A stretch of 64,000 bases of DNA from Candidatus Melainabacteria bacterium (GTDB taxonomy: Bacteria > Cyanobacteriota > Vampirovibrionia > Obscuribacterales > Obscuribacteraceae): positions 1,984,001-2,048,000 of the forward strand of contig JADJWK010000001.1 of the NCBI GenBank assembly GCA_016716405.1, written 5' to 3'. Each line of letters begins with the position of its first letter. Position 1 is the first letter of the stretch. The notes below the pieces were generated by a model. The model saw nothing but the letters and a program-made list of their open reading frames with translations, did no database searches and was not told the origin of the DNA. The position numbers and the translations under genes are program-made. Positions 1 through 7,757 of this stretch are shown here, in pieces.

Positions 1-477
1 GTAAGAAAGCTTTTCGGCCAGGCGCTCGTAGGTCTCGGCCTCTTTGTCTTTCTTCGCTTTTCTCATGAGACCGGCATAGCCTTTCAGGGCTTCTTCCACG
101 GTCTGATTGTAAAGAGAGTGATGGGCGGAAACCGATGCCATGGCTTTCTCGAGCAGGGGCTTGGCTCGCCAGCCATAGCCCATGCGATTGTAGACGTTTG
201 CCAGGCGGCAGAGGGTGTCGACATAACGTCTGTCGGTGGCACCATAGCGTATGGCATGCTCCAGGGACTCTTTGTACATGCCTGCAGCCAGAACCAGCTC
301 GCCCCGGGCGTCGGCTTTGCGGGCGACATTGTTGAACGAGTTGAACAGATCCAGAACCGGCGGGTGGTCGTCCACTGTGGGCTCGCTGGTCTGGGCCAGG
401 GCGGGAGCCCAGTTCACGGAGCAAATAGCCGCGCACAGCAGGGTCATCACTAGAGCATTTCTGGTATCTTTTCTCAT
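1..477 (-). CDS. Secreted TPR-like protein, 3' end outside window
   Basis: The reading frame is open from an ATG at 475-477 down to the window edge, giving 159 residues with no stop, so the C-terminus is missing. The N-terminus (about residues 8-30) is a signal peptide: a short basic start, a hydrophobic stretch and an Ala-Leu-Ala cleavage-like site. The rest is helical with TPR-style spacing (for example GELVLAAGMYKESLEHAI, then YVDTLCRLANVYNRMGY). TPR proteins usually mediate protein-protein contacts; here that would be outside the cytoplasmic membrane. Similar secreted TPR proteins occur elsewhere in this window (23958-25543), which suggests a lineage-specific family. No specific partner can be named. 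Confidence 0.75.
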   Translation of the reverse strand, partial: MRKDTRNALVMTLLCAAICSVNWAPALAQTSEPTVDDHPPVLDLFNSFNNVARKADARGELVLAAGMYKESLEHAIRYGATDRRYVDTLCRLANVYNRMGYGWRAKPLLEKAMASVSAHHSLYNQTVEEALKGYAGLMRKAKKDKEAETYERLAEKLSY

Positions 478-566
478 TTCCTGGATCTCCGCTTCCCGAG
501 AATAACTTACCCGGCTATCGAGCTAATTAGGGCATAATTTAAGCAACTCGGAAAAATGCGAAAACA

Positions 567-1244
567 ATGCTCTATAGGACCTGCTTATTCCTGATTTCCA
601 TAGTCTGCGTCTGCCCGGGCGCGGTCCTCGCTCAGGAAAGCGAGATGGAGAGACAGACCCGCCGGATGGAGCGGCGAATGGTCAACGAGCAGGCTGACTT
701 CCAGCTCTATCTCCAGATGATGAAGGTCAACAACTATCTCTACCAGTACTGTCTCTGGAATCACCGGTGGCCCGAGCCCATCGACCAGGAGAATCAGGTG
801 ATCAATCAGCTTTCCGAGCTGATCCCGAACAATCCCTACAAACCCGACCAGCTCCAGGAGTCGGCGGGGGAAAGCACCGATCCCGATTATCGTTATATCA
901 ATCAGCCGCTCAACGAAGACTATTCCGGTCGAGCCGCTTCCGGATTCTCCCGGCAGTCGTCATATGTGCCGGATAATTCATACGAGGCTTACGGCAGCAA
1001 GAAGATCAAACTGAAATTCAATCCCAGTCTCACTATCCAGCAGGCGGAGGAATGGCAGGGCGATCCGCCCGACGACTGGCAGGAGTCGCCTGGCACCATT
1101 ACTGGTATCAGTAACGGCATGAATCTGGTGGTCGTCTGGGGGGCCGGTGCAGACGGCCGGCCTATAAGGGTGCCGGGCGGCGGCAAGGTGCGCCTGTTTA
1201 TAACCAATATCCTCATGGATGCAGAGGGTTACGGAAACAATTAA
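567..1244 (+). CDS. Secreted protein of unknown function
   Basis: This 225-residue protein starts with a clear signal peptide (about residues 1-22, ending in VLAQ). The mature part begins with a charged helix rich in Glu, Arg and Met, followed by a Tyr/Asn/Pro-rich segment and a C-terminal half with possible beta strands. I do not recognise the family. The gene is transcribed away from the upstream TPR gene, with a gap of about 90 bases, so the two are divergent. The next gene on the strand begins about 250 bases later behind its own promoter-like sequence, so this is probably a single-gene unit. An extracytoplasmic role is inferred only from the signal peptide. Confidence 0.7.
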   Translation: MLYRTCLFLISIVCVCPGAVLAQESEMERQTRRMERRMVNEQADFQLYLQMMKVNNYLYQYCLWNHRWPEPIDQENQVINQLSELIPNNPYKPDQLQESAGESTDPDYRYINQPLNEDYSGRAASGFSRQSSYVPDNSYEAYGSKKIKLKFNPSLTIQQAEEWQGDPPDDWQESPGTITGISNGMNLVVVWGAGADGRPIRVPGGGKVRLFITNILMDAEGYGNN

Positions 1245-1255
1245 TCAACGAATTA

Positions 1256-1284
1256 TTCGCAACCGCTTTAAGCACGATTATAGA
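1256..1284 (+). promoter_or_regulatory. Candidate sigma-70 promoter of the encapsulin operon
   Basis: TTCGCA (1256-1261) and TATAGA (1279-1284) are separated by 17 bases. The -10 is a good match and the -35 a weaker one. It would place the transcription start near 1291, about 200 bases before the cargo gene. Confidence 0.4.
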
Positions 1285-1285
1285 T

Positions 1286-1337
1286 TCCCCGATCGATTTG
1301 AAAGAGCGTTCTACGAAAAGCCTTTCGAGGTCGGGGA
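1286..1337 (+). promoter_or_regulatory. Inverted-repeat structure upstream of the encapsulin cargo gene
   Basis: TCCCCGA (1286-1292) pairs with TCGGGGA (1331-1337). Nested inside, TTGAAAG (1298-1304) pairs with CTTTCGA (1322-1328) with one G-U pair. The two stems could form an RNA hairpin in the leader or serve as a DNA operator. There is no T-run, so it is not an intrinsic terminator. It does not match a riboswitch I know. Confidence 0.4.
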
Positions 1338-1495
1338 TTCTCTATGCGAAGCAGAAGTTCTTTTTGCGAGCACTTCTCAATAGGCGCTTGGATCAATTGC
1401 ATCTGATGCTTCAGTTTCAAGGACCGGTGTATTCAAGAAGCACTATTTGGCGCCGAACTGGCTACAATGCTCCGGTAGTTAATGAGGAGCGACCT

Positions 1496-1936
1496 GTGAG
1501 CGAACTCAGCGAGATCCTGCACAATATCGCCGACCATACCGAGACTCTGCACCGGATAATCGGCGATCAGAACCTGGAGACCGAGCTCAAGCGCAGGATG
1601 GTCGAGCATATCATCCTGGAGGAGAAGGACAACTCCGAGAGATTGAGACGGTTGCATGCCGGCAATCCCAGACCGATTACTCAGAAGCTCCTCGACCACA
1701 GCTATTTCCTGCAACAAATGGTGTCTTCCGACTCCATGAATGTCGAGCTGAAAGCAGAGCTTCTCCATCATTTCATGGAAGAGCACCAGGAATGGCAGCG
1801 GGATCTTCAAGTCGACTACCACGCTCCGGCTCCGGCTTCGGTTTCTGACGCCAGAAAGGAAGCAGGCAAGCCGGCTTCGAAAAAAGAAAGCACAACATCT
1901 TGGACAGTCGGCCCCATGTGGGGTCAGGGAGGCTAA
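1496..1936 (+). CDS. Encapsulin cargo protein, duplicated helical hairpin with C-terminal docking peptide
   Basis: The open frame extends upstream, but GTG at 1496 has a good ribosome site (GAGGAG, 1484-1489) and gives a coherent 146-residue protein. Residues 13-53 and 67-107 are a gapless internal repeat. Conserved positions are D13/D67, H14/H68, L18/L72, E30-L31-K32/E84-L85-K86, H38/H92 and E42/E96. After an Ala/Pro/Lys linker the protein ends in TSWTVGPMWG (134-143), which resembles the LTVGSLR-type peptide that docks cargo inside family 1 encapsulins. The stop codon lies one base before the encapsulin start. The His/Glu pattern suggests a metal- or iron-handling bundle related in style to encapsulated ferritin, but the usual ExxH pair is not complete. 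Function is inferred. Confidence 0.8.
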   Translation: MSELSEILHNIADHTETLHRIIGDQNLETELKRRMVEHIILEEKDNSERLRRLHAGNPRPITQKLLDHSYFLQQMVSSDSMNVELKAELLHHFMEEHQEWQRDLQVDYHAPAPASVSDARKEAGKPASKKESTTSWTVGPMWGQGG

Positions 1937-1937
1937 C

Positions 1938-2801
1938 GTGTGGAAGAGTCATCAGAAGCTTACTGAGCTTCCTATTACCGAACAACAAGCGCAGAGCATG
2001 CTCGAGGCGGCCGTGCAGGAAGTACGCCGCACGGTGGTGGCGCGCAAGCTCATGGCTCTATACGGCCCTCTGGGCGCCGGCACCGAGTCGGTGTCTCTCG
2101 AGCGGCACAGCCAGGACTCGCCGGCGGAAATCGATCTCGAGGGCAAACCCGATCCGCAGCCAATAGGCGCTCACGAAAAAGAGCAATATGTTCGGGTGCC
2201 GATTATCTTTAAAGACTTCATCCTTCACTGGCGTGATGTCAAATACAGCCAGGACACCAGCTCTCCCCTGGACAATACCCATGCCATAAGGGCTGCTCAT
2301 CAGGTGGGCGACAAAGAGGACAATCTCCTCTTCAATGGCTCCGAGGATCTGAAGATCTTCGGTCTGCTCAACTGCCCGGGCATCCAGACCATCGAAGGCG
2401 GAGACTGGACCAAGCCCGGCGACTCGGTGGCGGATGTTTATATGGCGGTGCGCAGCCTTCTGGCTAAGGACCATCACTTTCCCTATGTGCTTGTGATGTC
2501 CCTGGACATGTACGAAGCGCTCCTGAAGCCGGTGCGCGAATCCCCGGTCCTCGAGCTCGAGCAGATCAGCAAGCTCTGCGTGGATGGTGTCTACTGGAGC
2601 GCTCAGATTCCCTCGGGCACCGCCGCCTTGCTCTCCACGGGCTCCCAGAATTTCGACATCGCTGTTGCCGAGGACCTGCGTATCGCCTATCTCGGGCCCA
2701 GTGATATGAACTACCGGTTCCGGGTCTATGAGTCCCTGGTTCTGAGAGTGAAGCGGCCTACCGCCATCTGCATGATCAAGTCGAAGAGCAAAGGCAAGTA
2801 A
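1938..2801 (+). CDS. Encapsulin shell protein (family 1, linocin/CFP29-like)
   Basis: This 287-residue protein carries family 1 encapsulin landmarks along its whole length: an N-terminal amphipathic helix after LTELPIT, an RKLMALYGPLGAG segment like the P-domain start, the VGDKEDNLLFNG stretch (typically EDxxxFxG), FPYVLVMSLDMYEAL, and a C-terminal FDIAVAEDLRIAYLG followed by FRVYESLVLRVKRPTA. Such proteins have the HK97 phage capsid fold and assemble into closed shells that hold enzymes or ferritin-like cargo. Start is GTG at 1938 behind GGGAGG (1927-1932), one base after the cargo stop, so the two are translationally linked. A terminator follows directly. Length is close to the family norm of about 265-290 residues. 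Confidence 0.92.
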   Translation: MWKSHQKLTELPITEQQAQSMLEAAVQEVRRTVVARKLMALYGPLGAGTESVSLERHSQDSPAEIDLEGKPDPQPIGAHEKEQYVRVPIIFKDFILHWRDVKYSQDTSSPLDNTHAIRAAHQVGDKEDNLLFNGSEDLKIFGLLNCPGIQTIEGGDWTKPGDSVADVYMAVRSLLAKDHHFPYVLVMSLDMYEALLKPVRESPVLELEQISKLCVDGVYWSAQIPSGTAALLSTGSQNFDIAVAEDLRIAYLGPSDMNYRFRVYESLVLRVKRPTAICMIKSKSKGK

Positions 2802-2823
2802 TTCGCCGGGTCTCGACAAAAGA

Positions 2824-2856
2824 AAACCGGCCTCGTCGAGGCCGGTTTCGTTTGTT
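2824..2856 (+). terminator. Intrinsic terminator of the encapsulin operon
   Basis: Perfect 11-bp stem (2824-2834 with 2838-2848) with a 3-base loop, followed by a T-rich stretch. The stem is GC-rich in its centre and carries A on the 5' side and T on the 3' side, so it could also stop transcription arriving from the minus-strand gene. Confidence 0.85.
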
Positions 2857-2872
2857 ATGGCAATCTCTTGTC

Positions 2873-3280
2873 TCAGGCAATAGAGATAATCGGAGCGAAT
2901 GAAAGCACGGCTTGAATAGCGAGCAGAGTTTTGGCGGCCCGGTGAGCGACATAAGGATTGTCGTCGTCCAGGAGGCGTGAGAGCCAGGATTCGCCGATAT
3001 GTGGATTCTCGGCCATCTGGTAGCGGACATATTCGCTCTGATCAGCAGCAAGCATCTCGAGAGCCCGGACCGGAGCGTTTGGATTGTCGCAAACCGCGGC
3101 TCGCACCTCGGGATCTTTGTCCACGGCCAGTGCCAGGAGAATGGCTTCGGGGGTTTTTTCGTTCTCTGCCACCCTCATGCGCACTCGCGCATCCGGATTC
3201 TGGGAGAGGCGAAGGAGTTCCGGGTTTTGAGTATCTGGGTTTCCAGCAGGGAAATAGTCAGTGAGATACGTCGCAATCAT
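2873..3280 (-). CDS. LRV/HEAT-like repeat protein
   Basis: This 135-residue protein is built of short helical repeats with the pattern NPDARVRMRVAEN, DPEVRAAVCDNPNAP, SEYVRYQMAENPHI and NPYVAHRAA. This is the spacing of leucine-rich-variant or HEAT-like repeats, which form curved helical scaffolds for protein binding. There is no signal peptide or membrane segment, so it is probably cytoplasmic. It is convergent with the encapsulin operon and separated from it by the bidirectional terminator, so a functional link is not indicated. It is shorter than most proteins of this type and has no other domain. Confidence 0.7.
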   Translation of the reverse strand: MIATYLTDYFPAGNPDTQNPELLRLSQNPDARVRMRVAENEKTPEAILLALAVDKDPEVRAAVCDNPNAPVRALEMLAADQSEYVRYQMAENPHIGESWLSRLLDDDNPYVAHRAAKTLLAIQAVLSFAPIISIA

Positions 3281-3495
3281 GGGATCTGATTACCTCTTCG
3301 AAATATGCTTAACAATTAGAATCTAAGAAACCTCTCAGATCAAATTGACTAAGTTTAATCCGGGATAATCTGGACCTGTACCGATCCTGTATCTCATTCC
3401 CGGCCAAGCGATAGAGAGAATGTTATCCTGAATATGATCAAAAAGTTAAGGCTTGCCCGAGATGCGCCAGGGCTGCCGGGTTCGAACAGGGGTAT

Positions 3496-5526
3496 ATGAC
3501 AAACGTGGAAGACAACTGTCCGAGCTGTTTGAAGCCAAGGCAGGCTGGCCAGAGCGGCAGCCTTACCCAGTGGATTGCTGTGTGTCGATGTCACGAGGAA
3601 GAGAACCTCGCTCAACAGGCGGAGTCCCTCAATATCTGCTTCAAGTGCGGCAAAGCCATAGATCCCGGGCGCTCGGGCAGTTTCACTCAGTGGATCTTTC
3701 GTCCGGAGAGCTGCCGCTGCGATGTCCCTCGTTTGTACTCTGACTTCGATCCGGCAGCCGACCCCGCTCCGCTCGAGAGCCAGCCGGTCGTCGAGGAAGA
3801 GGAGCTGGATTTTCTTGATCTACCAGCCGACGAGTTCCCGGTGGACCGTTATCGTCCCCTGCGCAAGATCGGCGCCGGGGCCGCAGGCTCGGTGTATCTT
3901 TGCCGGGACAGCGTGCTCAAGAAGGATGTGGCGGTGAAATCCCTGAGCTCGCTCACACCGGCTCAGCTCATCACCTTCCAGCGCGAGGCCCGGGTGACGA
4001 GCCAGCTCAACCATCCGAACATCGTCCGGGTCTTCGACTTCGGAGTGGTGGACGGCCGCATTCCTTACATGGTGATGGATTTTTTCGACGGCGGCAGCCT
4101 GAACCGTTACCTGGAAGAGAGTGGTCCGCTTTCCGAGGAGCTGGTCACAGGCGTGATCATCCAGGTCTGCCAGGCTCTCTCGAAGGCTCACGGCATGGGG
4201 ATCTTCCACCGCGACCTGAAGCCCGGCAATATCCTGGTTCGAAAGCGTGAAGGGGTGCTCGAGGCCAGGCTCATTGATTTCGGAATCGCGCACGTGGGTG
4301 TGGACCTCGAGGATCGCAGCCCCACCATCCTGGAAGGCAAGAAGGCGGTGGGCACTCCGGCTTATATGAGCCCGGATCAGATCGATACCGGTGTCTATGA
4401 CGCCCGGAGCGAAATCTACTCTCTGGGCTGCATTCTCTACGAGCTTGTCACCGGCGAGCAGGTCTTCTCCGGCGCCAATGCCCTGGATGTCATATACAAG
4501 CACAAGAATGAGCAACCACCAGTGGTGCAGACCACCACCACCGGTCTGGACAGGATAATTGCCCGCTGCCTGGAGAAAGATCCCGACCTCCGCTATCAGA
4601 GCGCCGAGGAGCTGTCCGCGGCCCTGCGCAATCTGGAGCGCGAAGCGTTGCCTCCGGACGGCGCCCATGCTCCGAGCGCCGTAGCCGGCGGCCGAAGGAC
4701 CTCGTCTCTGGTGGCGGCTCTGGTGATCGGCGGCGCTTTAGTATCGTCGGTAGTGCTTCTTTCGGTGCTCGGAATCATCGATTTGCAAAAGCCCTCGCTG
4801 TCCGGTCCGAAATCCGGGGATAATGCCAGTAAGCCCGAGGAGATGGACGCAGCCATGCTGCCGGAGCTGGTCGGGCAGAAGCCCCCGGCAGGAGGAGACA
4901 TTCCGGCGGAGGAAAGACCTCTCAATGACACCACTATTCTTTTTACCGGGCCCACCGCCATGGCTTCTTTTCGCAAAGAAGTGGCGGAGAACCCGGGCAA
5001 GCAATATCTCAATATCGCCCTGCAGTATGCCGACCTCACCGACGACGATATCGAAGAGCTGGTCAAGCTCAATCCCCAGGCTCTTCTGGTCAGCGGCAAT
5101 CCTCGTCTGACCGACCGGAGCTGCGAGCTCATCTCCAGGCTACCTTTTCTAGACCGCCTGGAGCTCGAGGAATCGACGAAGATCACGGGAAAGGGTCTGG
5201 CCATGCTCGACAAAGCGCCCCGCCTGGGGTATATGTCTTTTCGCAACTGCAATCTGAGCGATGCCGATCTGGCTTCGCTCAAGCCCGAATCACCACTGTT
5301 CAAGCTCATTGTCTCCGGCAATCCCCGGCTTACTCTTGCCGGCATCGAGAAGCTCTCGAGGCGCAAACGCACCCTCGAGGTGGTGGCTGAAAACTGCGCC
5401 GGAATCGGGCGCCCGACCCCGGCTCAGTTGCAGAGGCTCTATTCCCTGGGCAATATCAGGCTCACCTTAGTGGACGAAGGAGACTTCGACCTCAAGAAGA
5501 TCACCGAGGACTTCATGCTCGAGTGA
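3496..5526 (+). CDS. Membrane Ser/Thr protein kinase with duplicated Cys-rich N-terminus and LRR-like C-terminus
   Basis: 676 residues. Residues 8-32 and 48-75 are two copies of a Cys motif (CxxC, then SGSxTQWI, then CxC), likely zinc-binding. The kinase domain spans about 119-382, with the Gly loop IGAGAAGSVY, Lys148 (VAVK), catalytic HRDLKPGN at 238-245 and DFG at 261-263, so all catalytic residues are present. A membrane helix follows at about 404-427. The C-terminal 200 residues outside the membrane hold LRR-like units (LVSGNPRLTD, LIVSGNPRLTL). The plan is cytoplasmic kinase, single membrane pass, external sensor. The start ATG at 3496 gives both Cys copies intact. The 3' end overlaps the convergent monooxygenase gene by 14 bases. 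Confidence 0.9.
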   Translation: MTNVEDNCPSCLKPRQAGQSGSLTQWIAVCRCHEEENLAQQAESLNICFKCGKAIDPGRSGSFTQWIFRPESCRCDVPRLYSDFDPAADPAPLESQPVVEEEELDFLDLPADEFPVDRYRPLRKIGAGAAGSVYLCRDSVLKKDVAVKSLSSLTPAQLITFQREARVTSQLNHPNIVRVFDFGVVDGRIPYMVMDFFDGGSLNRYLEESGPLSEELVTGVIIQVCQALSKAHGMGIFHRDLKPGNILVRKREGVLEARLIDFGIAHVGVDLEDRSPTILEGKKAVGTPAYMSPDQIDTGVYDARSEIYSLGCILYELVTGEQVFSGANALDVIYKHKNEQPPVVQTTTTGLDRIIARCLEKDPDLRYQSAEELSAALRNLEREALPPDGAHAPSAVAGGRRTSSLVAALVIGGALVSSVVLLSVLGIIDLQKPSLSGPKSGDNASKPEEMDAAMLPELVGQKPPAGGDIPAEERPLNDTTILFTGPTAMASFRKEVAENPGKQYLNIALQYADLTDDDIEELVKLNPQALLVSGNPRLTDRSCELISRLPFLDRLELEESTKITGKGLAMLDKAPRLGYMSFRNCNLSDADLASLKPESPLFKLIVSGNPRLTLAGIEKLSRRKRTLEVVAENCAGIGRPTPAQLQRLYSLGNIRLTLVDEGDFDLKKITEDFMLE

Positions 5527-7237
5527 GCACCAGGAAATGCCGATTCAAATAGCCGCGCAGGTCGCTTTCATCCAGGGGCTGGCTCCGGTAAGCGATATAG
5601 CCGTCCGGTCTGATCAGATAGAGACAGGCCGAGTCCGCGCCATACTTGTGCTTCACCGAGTGATCCCAGTCGGTGGCGATTCGAGTCTCGTCACTGAGCA
5701 AGCCCGCCAGGCTGTCCCGGTCTTCATGGCTGTCCACGACGGCAAAGGAGTCGATGATGTCGCCAAAGTCCGAGTCGATGGACTTGATCAGGGCTGCTGC
5801 TTTTTCCAGACAAGCCCTGCTCGGCTCGCGGCCGGCAAGCACGAGAAGCTTGTGCTTGATTCCTGCCAGAAGCGGGTAGAGCCTTTCCGGTGAAGTCTCT
5901 CTGCGGCTTTCGACGAATGCGTCCGGGGCCAGGTCCCCGGCCCGGGGACCGCGGTGGAATTCCATATATCCCGTGAGCCCGTGGCTGTCTTGCAGGTTTC
6001 TCAGCGGGGGCACCACCGAATCGATCAGGCTCGGGGCATGCTCGGCGACAATTGCTGATTTGCGATAATTGAGCGAATGCTCCGAGATGGTGTTGCGCAT
6101 TCTCTCCTGAATGACCTCCTGGGCCGAGAGCAGGGGCGCGATTCTGTTGCGCAGATGCTTGGCCACCGGATTCCTGGTGGTATTGACCTTCATCATGAAG
6201 TCGGTCATCTTGAGGACACCAAGGGCAATGGCAAGACGCTCGTCGTTATAGCTCTCGAGAAATTCATCGGATACACGGCCGGAAATGGCCAGGGCGAGCT
6301 TCCAGGCCAGGTTGCAGGAGTCCTGCATGCCTGTGTTCATGCCCTGCCCGCCTGCCGGGCTGTGAATATGAGCGGCGTCGCCGGCGATAAACACACGGCC
6401 GACGCGGTAGCGATTGACATGGCGGCGGTGGATGGCGAACGCCGCCATCCAGAGCGGGTCCCCCAGAGTGAGCTTCGCGGGGCAGCGCTCGTCCACGACT
6501 TTCTGGAGCTCGGCGAGATCGGGATCTTCTCGGCGAGGCCCTGTGTCGCCGATGTCGCCGACGACCCGGAAGCGATCGTTGCCGTAGGGGAAAAAGGCCA
6601 GGAGCCCGTCACCGTTGTTGAATACATTGATCTCGTTCTCGGCGATATCGCCCTGCACCGAGACATCTCCCAGGAGGAAAGTCTCAGGATATTGCTCGCC
6701 CTCGAACCCGAGACCGAGCAGATGACGGACCTTGCTGTGGGCCCCGTCGCAGCCGACCAGATAGCGGCAGGCGATCTCCTGGCGATTGCCGTCGGCATCG
6801 ACAATGGTGGCAATGACGCGGTCGCCGATCTGCTCCATCTCCACCAGCTCCAGAGAATGCTCGACAGTCTTGCCCAGGCTAGAGAGGTGCTCGCGGAGGA
6901 TCTGCTCGGTCTTGCTCTGGGGCAGGCAGAGTGCGAAGGGGAAAGCGCTGTCGAGCTCGTCCAGGGTGAGATGCGCGATGCGCTTGCCGTCGGCGAAAAT
7001 ATTGACGACATTCACTTGCACCCCGGAAGCGATAAACTCATCGCTGACCCCGAAGTCGTCGAGGATCTCCATTGTGCGCGAATGCACGGCCAGGGCTTTC
7101 GATTTGTCCGACGGCTCCTTGTACTTGTCGATGATCCGGAAATCCACGCCCTGTCTGGCAAGTTGTATCGCCATGGTCAAACCTGTCGGTCCGGCTCCTA
7201 CTACCAGCACGTCGAGATCGGTTTTTCTGTCTGTCAT
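5513..7237 (-). CDS. FAD-dependent aromatic-type monooxygenase (PheA/TfdB family)
   Basis: 574 residues with the three signatures of class A flavoprotein hydroxylases: the GAGPTG dinucleotide fold (14-19), the DG motif in VGCDGAHSKV (161-170) and the GD motif in FIAGDAAHIHSPAGGQGMN (283-301). A thioredoxin-like C-terminal domain is expected from the length, as in phenol and 3-hydroxyphenylpropionate hydroxylases. These enzymes use NAD(P)H and O2 to hydroxylate an aromatic or quinone-like ring. The gene follows ispF with one base between stop and start and lies in an accC-ispF-monooxygenase run, so it is cotranscribed with isoprenoid and acyl-CoA genes. Substrate is unknown; a tailoring step on a polyketide, quinone or isoprenoid is possible. 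Confidence 0.85.
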   Translation of the reverse strand: MTDRKTDLDVLVVGAGPTGLTMAIQLARQGVDFRIIDKYKEPSDKSKALAVHSRTMEILDDFGVSDEFIASGVQVNVVNIFADGKRIAHLTLDELDSAFPFALCLPQSKTEQILREHLSSLGKTVEHSLELVEMEQIGDRVIATIVDADGNRQEIACRYLVGCDGAHSKVRHLLGLGFEGEQYPETFLLGDVSVQGDIAENEINVFNNGDGLLAFFPYGNDRFRVVGDIGDTGPRREDPDLAELQKVVDERCPAKLTLGDPLWMAAFAIHRRHVNRYRVGRVFIAGDAAHIHSPAGGQGMNTGMQDSCNLAWKLALAISGRVSDEFLESYNDERLAIALGVLKMTDFMMKVNTTRNPVAKHLRNRIAPLLSAQEVIQERMRNTISEHSLNYRKSAIVAEHAPSLIDSVVPPLRNLQDSHGLTGYMEFHRGPRAGDLAPDAFVESRRETSPERLYPLLAGIKHKLLVLAGREPSRACLEKAAALIKSIDSDFGDIIDSFAVVDSHEDRDSLAGLLSDETRIATDWDHSVKHKYGADSACLYLIRPDGYIAYRSQPLDESDLRGYLNRHFLVLTRA

Positions 7238-7238
7238 C

Positions 7239-7748
7239 TCAGTCTCGCCTCCTCACAAGCAGGGCTACAGCATATGCTTCCATAGCCTCGCCCCGGCCCA
7301 CTTCGCCCATGCGCTCTGCGGTCTTGGCTTTCAGGCTGATTGAATCGGTGCCGATAGAGGCGGCGCCTGCCAGGCTCGCCTTCATGGCTTGATAATGATC
7401 CGACAGGCGAGGCTTCTCGCAGACCACTGTGGCGTCAATATTGCCGATGGCAAAGCTGTGCTCTTCGAGCAACGCCACCGTCTTCTCCAGCATCGCCAGG
7501 CTCCGGATTCCTTTGATCGAAGCGTCTCCGGGCGGAAAATGCTGGCCTATGTCTCCGAGACCGGCTGCGCCGAGGAGGGCATCGATGATGGCATGGGTGA
7601 GGACGTCACCGTCCGAGTGTCCTGCCAGACCGCGATCGAATTCGATCTCGATGCCCCCCAGGAAAAGCGGTATGCCGGACTCGAGCCGGTGTATGTCATA
7701 GCCATTGCCGACCCGGAAGGGGCAATCTATATTCGGACTTTCCACCAT
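7239..7748 (-). CDS. ispF: 2-C-methyl-D-erythritol 2,4-cyclodiphosphate synthase
   Basis: 169 residues with the family signature: the metal-binding GYDIHRL near the N-terminus, the SDGDVLTHAIIDALLGAAGLGDIG block, HFPPGD, and a C-terminal segment with KAKTAERMGEVGRGE. The enzyme converts 4-diphosphocytidyl-methylerythritol 2-phosphate to the cyclic diphosphate in the MEP route to isoprenoids, as a cytoplasmic trimer. Length is normal (about 155-170). It sits nine bases after the carboxylase gene and one base before the monooxygenase gene, so the three form an operon. Confidence 0.97.
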   Translation of the reverse strand: MVESPNIDCPFRVGNGYDIHRLESGIPLFLGGIEIEFDRGLAGHSDGDVLTHAIIDALLGAAGLGDIGQHFPPGDASIKGIRSLAMLEKTVALLEEHSFAIGNIDATVVCEKPRLSDHYQAMKASLAGAASIGTDSISLKAKTAERMGEVGRGEAMEAYAVALLVRRRD

Positions 7749-7757
7749 GACAGGTCC

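Noticed and set aside
1298..1495. Upstream part of the cargo frame
   Set aside because: It is Arg/Ser-rich, has no ribosome site, and overlaps the leader structure; GTG at 1496 fits much better.
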